From assembly GCF_030009775.1 (NCBI RefSeq), contig NZ_JASCTH010000003.1:1-64000 (forward strand): a stretch of DNA of 64,000 bases, read 5' to 3'. Source of the stretch: Actinoplanes sandaracinus (GTDB lineage: Bacteria; Actinomycetota; Actinomycetes; Mycobacteriales; Micromonosporaceae). The notes under the pieces are model-generated. The model was given only the letters and a program-made list of their open reading frames with translations, was not told where the DNA came from and made no database searches. A program made the position numbers and the translations under genes. Positions 63,810-64,000 of this stretch are shown one piece after another (within the stretch, counting starts at the first letter, position 1; every line of letters begins with the position of its first letter).

Positions 63810-64000
63810 TCAGCTGCCGAAGAAGACCTCGGCCTCTTCGTAGCGCTCGAGCGGAACGGTCTTCAGCTCGCCGGTGCCCTCGATCAGCGGGACGCGGACG
63901 ATGTCCGTGCCGCGCAGCGCCATCATCTTGCCGAAGTCGCCCTCGTGGACGGCGTCGATGGCCTGCAGGCCGAAGCGGGTGGAGAGGACCCGGTCGAACG
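63810..64000 (-). CDS. pfkA: 6-phosphofructokinase, 3' end only (partial)
   Basis: The final 62 codons of an ATP- or PPi-dependent phosphofructokinase; the rest lies beyond the window. The C-terminal segment RFGLQAIDAVHEGDFGKM, MALRGTDIVRVPL and ELKTVPLERYEEAEVFFG is the usual end of actinobacterial PfkA. It phosphorylates fructose-6-phosphate in glycolysis. Confidence 0.85.
   Translation of the reverse strand, partial: FDRVLSTRFGLQAIDAVHEGDFGKMMALRGTDIVRVPLIEGTGELKTVPLERYEEAEVFFGS

Overview
The window is high-GC chromosomal DNA from a filamentous actinomycete. The family Micromonosporaceae, and Actinoplanes or a close relative in particular, is the best fit; that is inferred from gene content and style, not from a marker gene. 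Pointers are an actinobacterial DnaE2/ImuB/ImuA'/SAV_6107 mutasome, a MurT/GatD pair, a PknL/Rv2175c pair, an SSI-type protease inhibitor, a DUF3040 protein, a carotenoid cluster with CruF, very strong GC codon bias, many GTG/TTG starts, and many genes whose start codon lies 6-8 bases after a TANNNT -10 box (leaderless mRNAs). I see no tRNA, rRNA, CRISPR array, insertion sequence or prophage.

Layout. 1-5 kb, cell wall: an NlpC/P60 hydrolase under a c-di-AMP (ydaO-type) riboswitch, divergent from murT-gatD and a TVP38/VTT membrane protein, then about 1.2 kb without a gene but with tandem repeats. 6-10 kb: aroA and leuS on the minus strand; leuS carries a classical leucine attenuator (leader peptide with three Leu codons plus terminator). 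10.5-15.4 kb: MoxR-DUF58-transglutaminase operon. 16-19 kb: DUF3040 protein, phosphodiesterase/methyltransferase pair, SSI-like inhibitor. 19-27 kb: translesion mutasome dnaE2-imuB-imuA'-SAV_6107 HEPN gene, all minus, with a candidate PafBC-type promoter plus a LexA box at the head. 27-28.5 kb: a probable copper pair (DUF4396 behind a CsoR-like palindrome, and a DUF305 lipoprotein).

29-35 kb: an SDR, a YbaK-type deacylase and a carotenoid operon (CrtA-like monooxygenase, GNAT, CruF, GT2 glycosyltransferase, CrtI/CrtD-like desaturase). 35-43 kb: VWA/substrate-binding protein, methyltransferase, then a LysR regulator divergent from sdhCAB. 43-48.6 kb: two TetR regulators with their targets (a SnoaL-like protein; an FAD monooxygenase), an MFS transporter, an HTH protein with an operator-like inverted repeat, and an HNH nuclease. 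48.7-56 kb: CDP-alcohol phosphotransferase, metF, a GGPP-type prenyl synthase, the Rv2175c homologue, a secreted-type protein, PASTA kinase PknL and endonuclease IV; this order resembles the Rv2172c-Rv2176 region of Mycobacterium tuberculosis. 56-64 kb: LysR/GATase pair, threonine aldolase overlapping class II DAHP synthase, GH18 chitinase, glutathione peroxidase-DUF429 operon, proC and the 3' end of pfkA.

How the parts connect: aroA and the DAHP synthase are the fifth-to-last and first committed shikimate steps; the prenyl synthase could feed the carotenoid operon; sdhCAB links to menaquinone respiration; the mutasome, endonuclease IV and possibly the HNH protein concern DNA damage. No single undescribed system stands out; the most interesting material is regulatory: dual SOS control of the mutasome, the leuS attenuator, the LysR box between lysR and sdhC, paired TetR operators, leaderless promoters, and dispersed 54-58 bp palindromic repeats.
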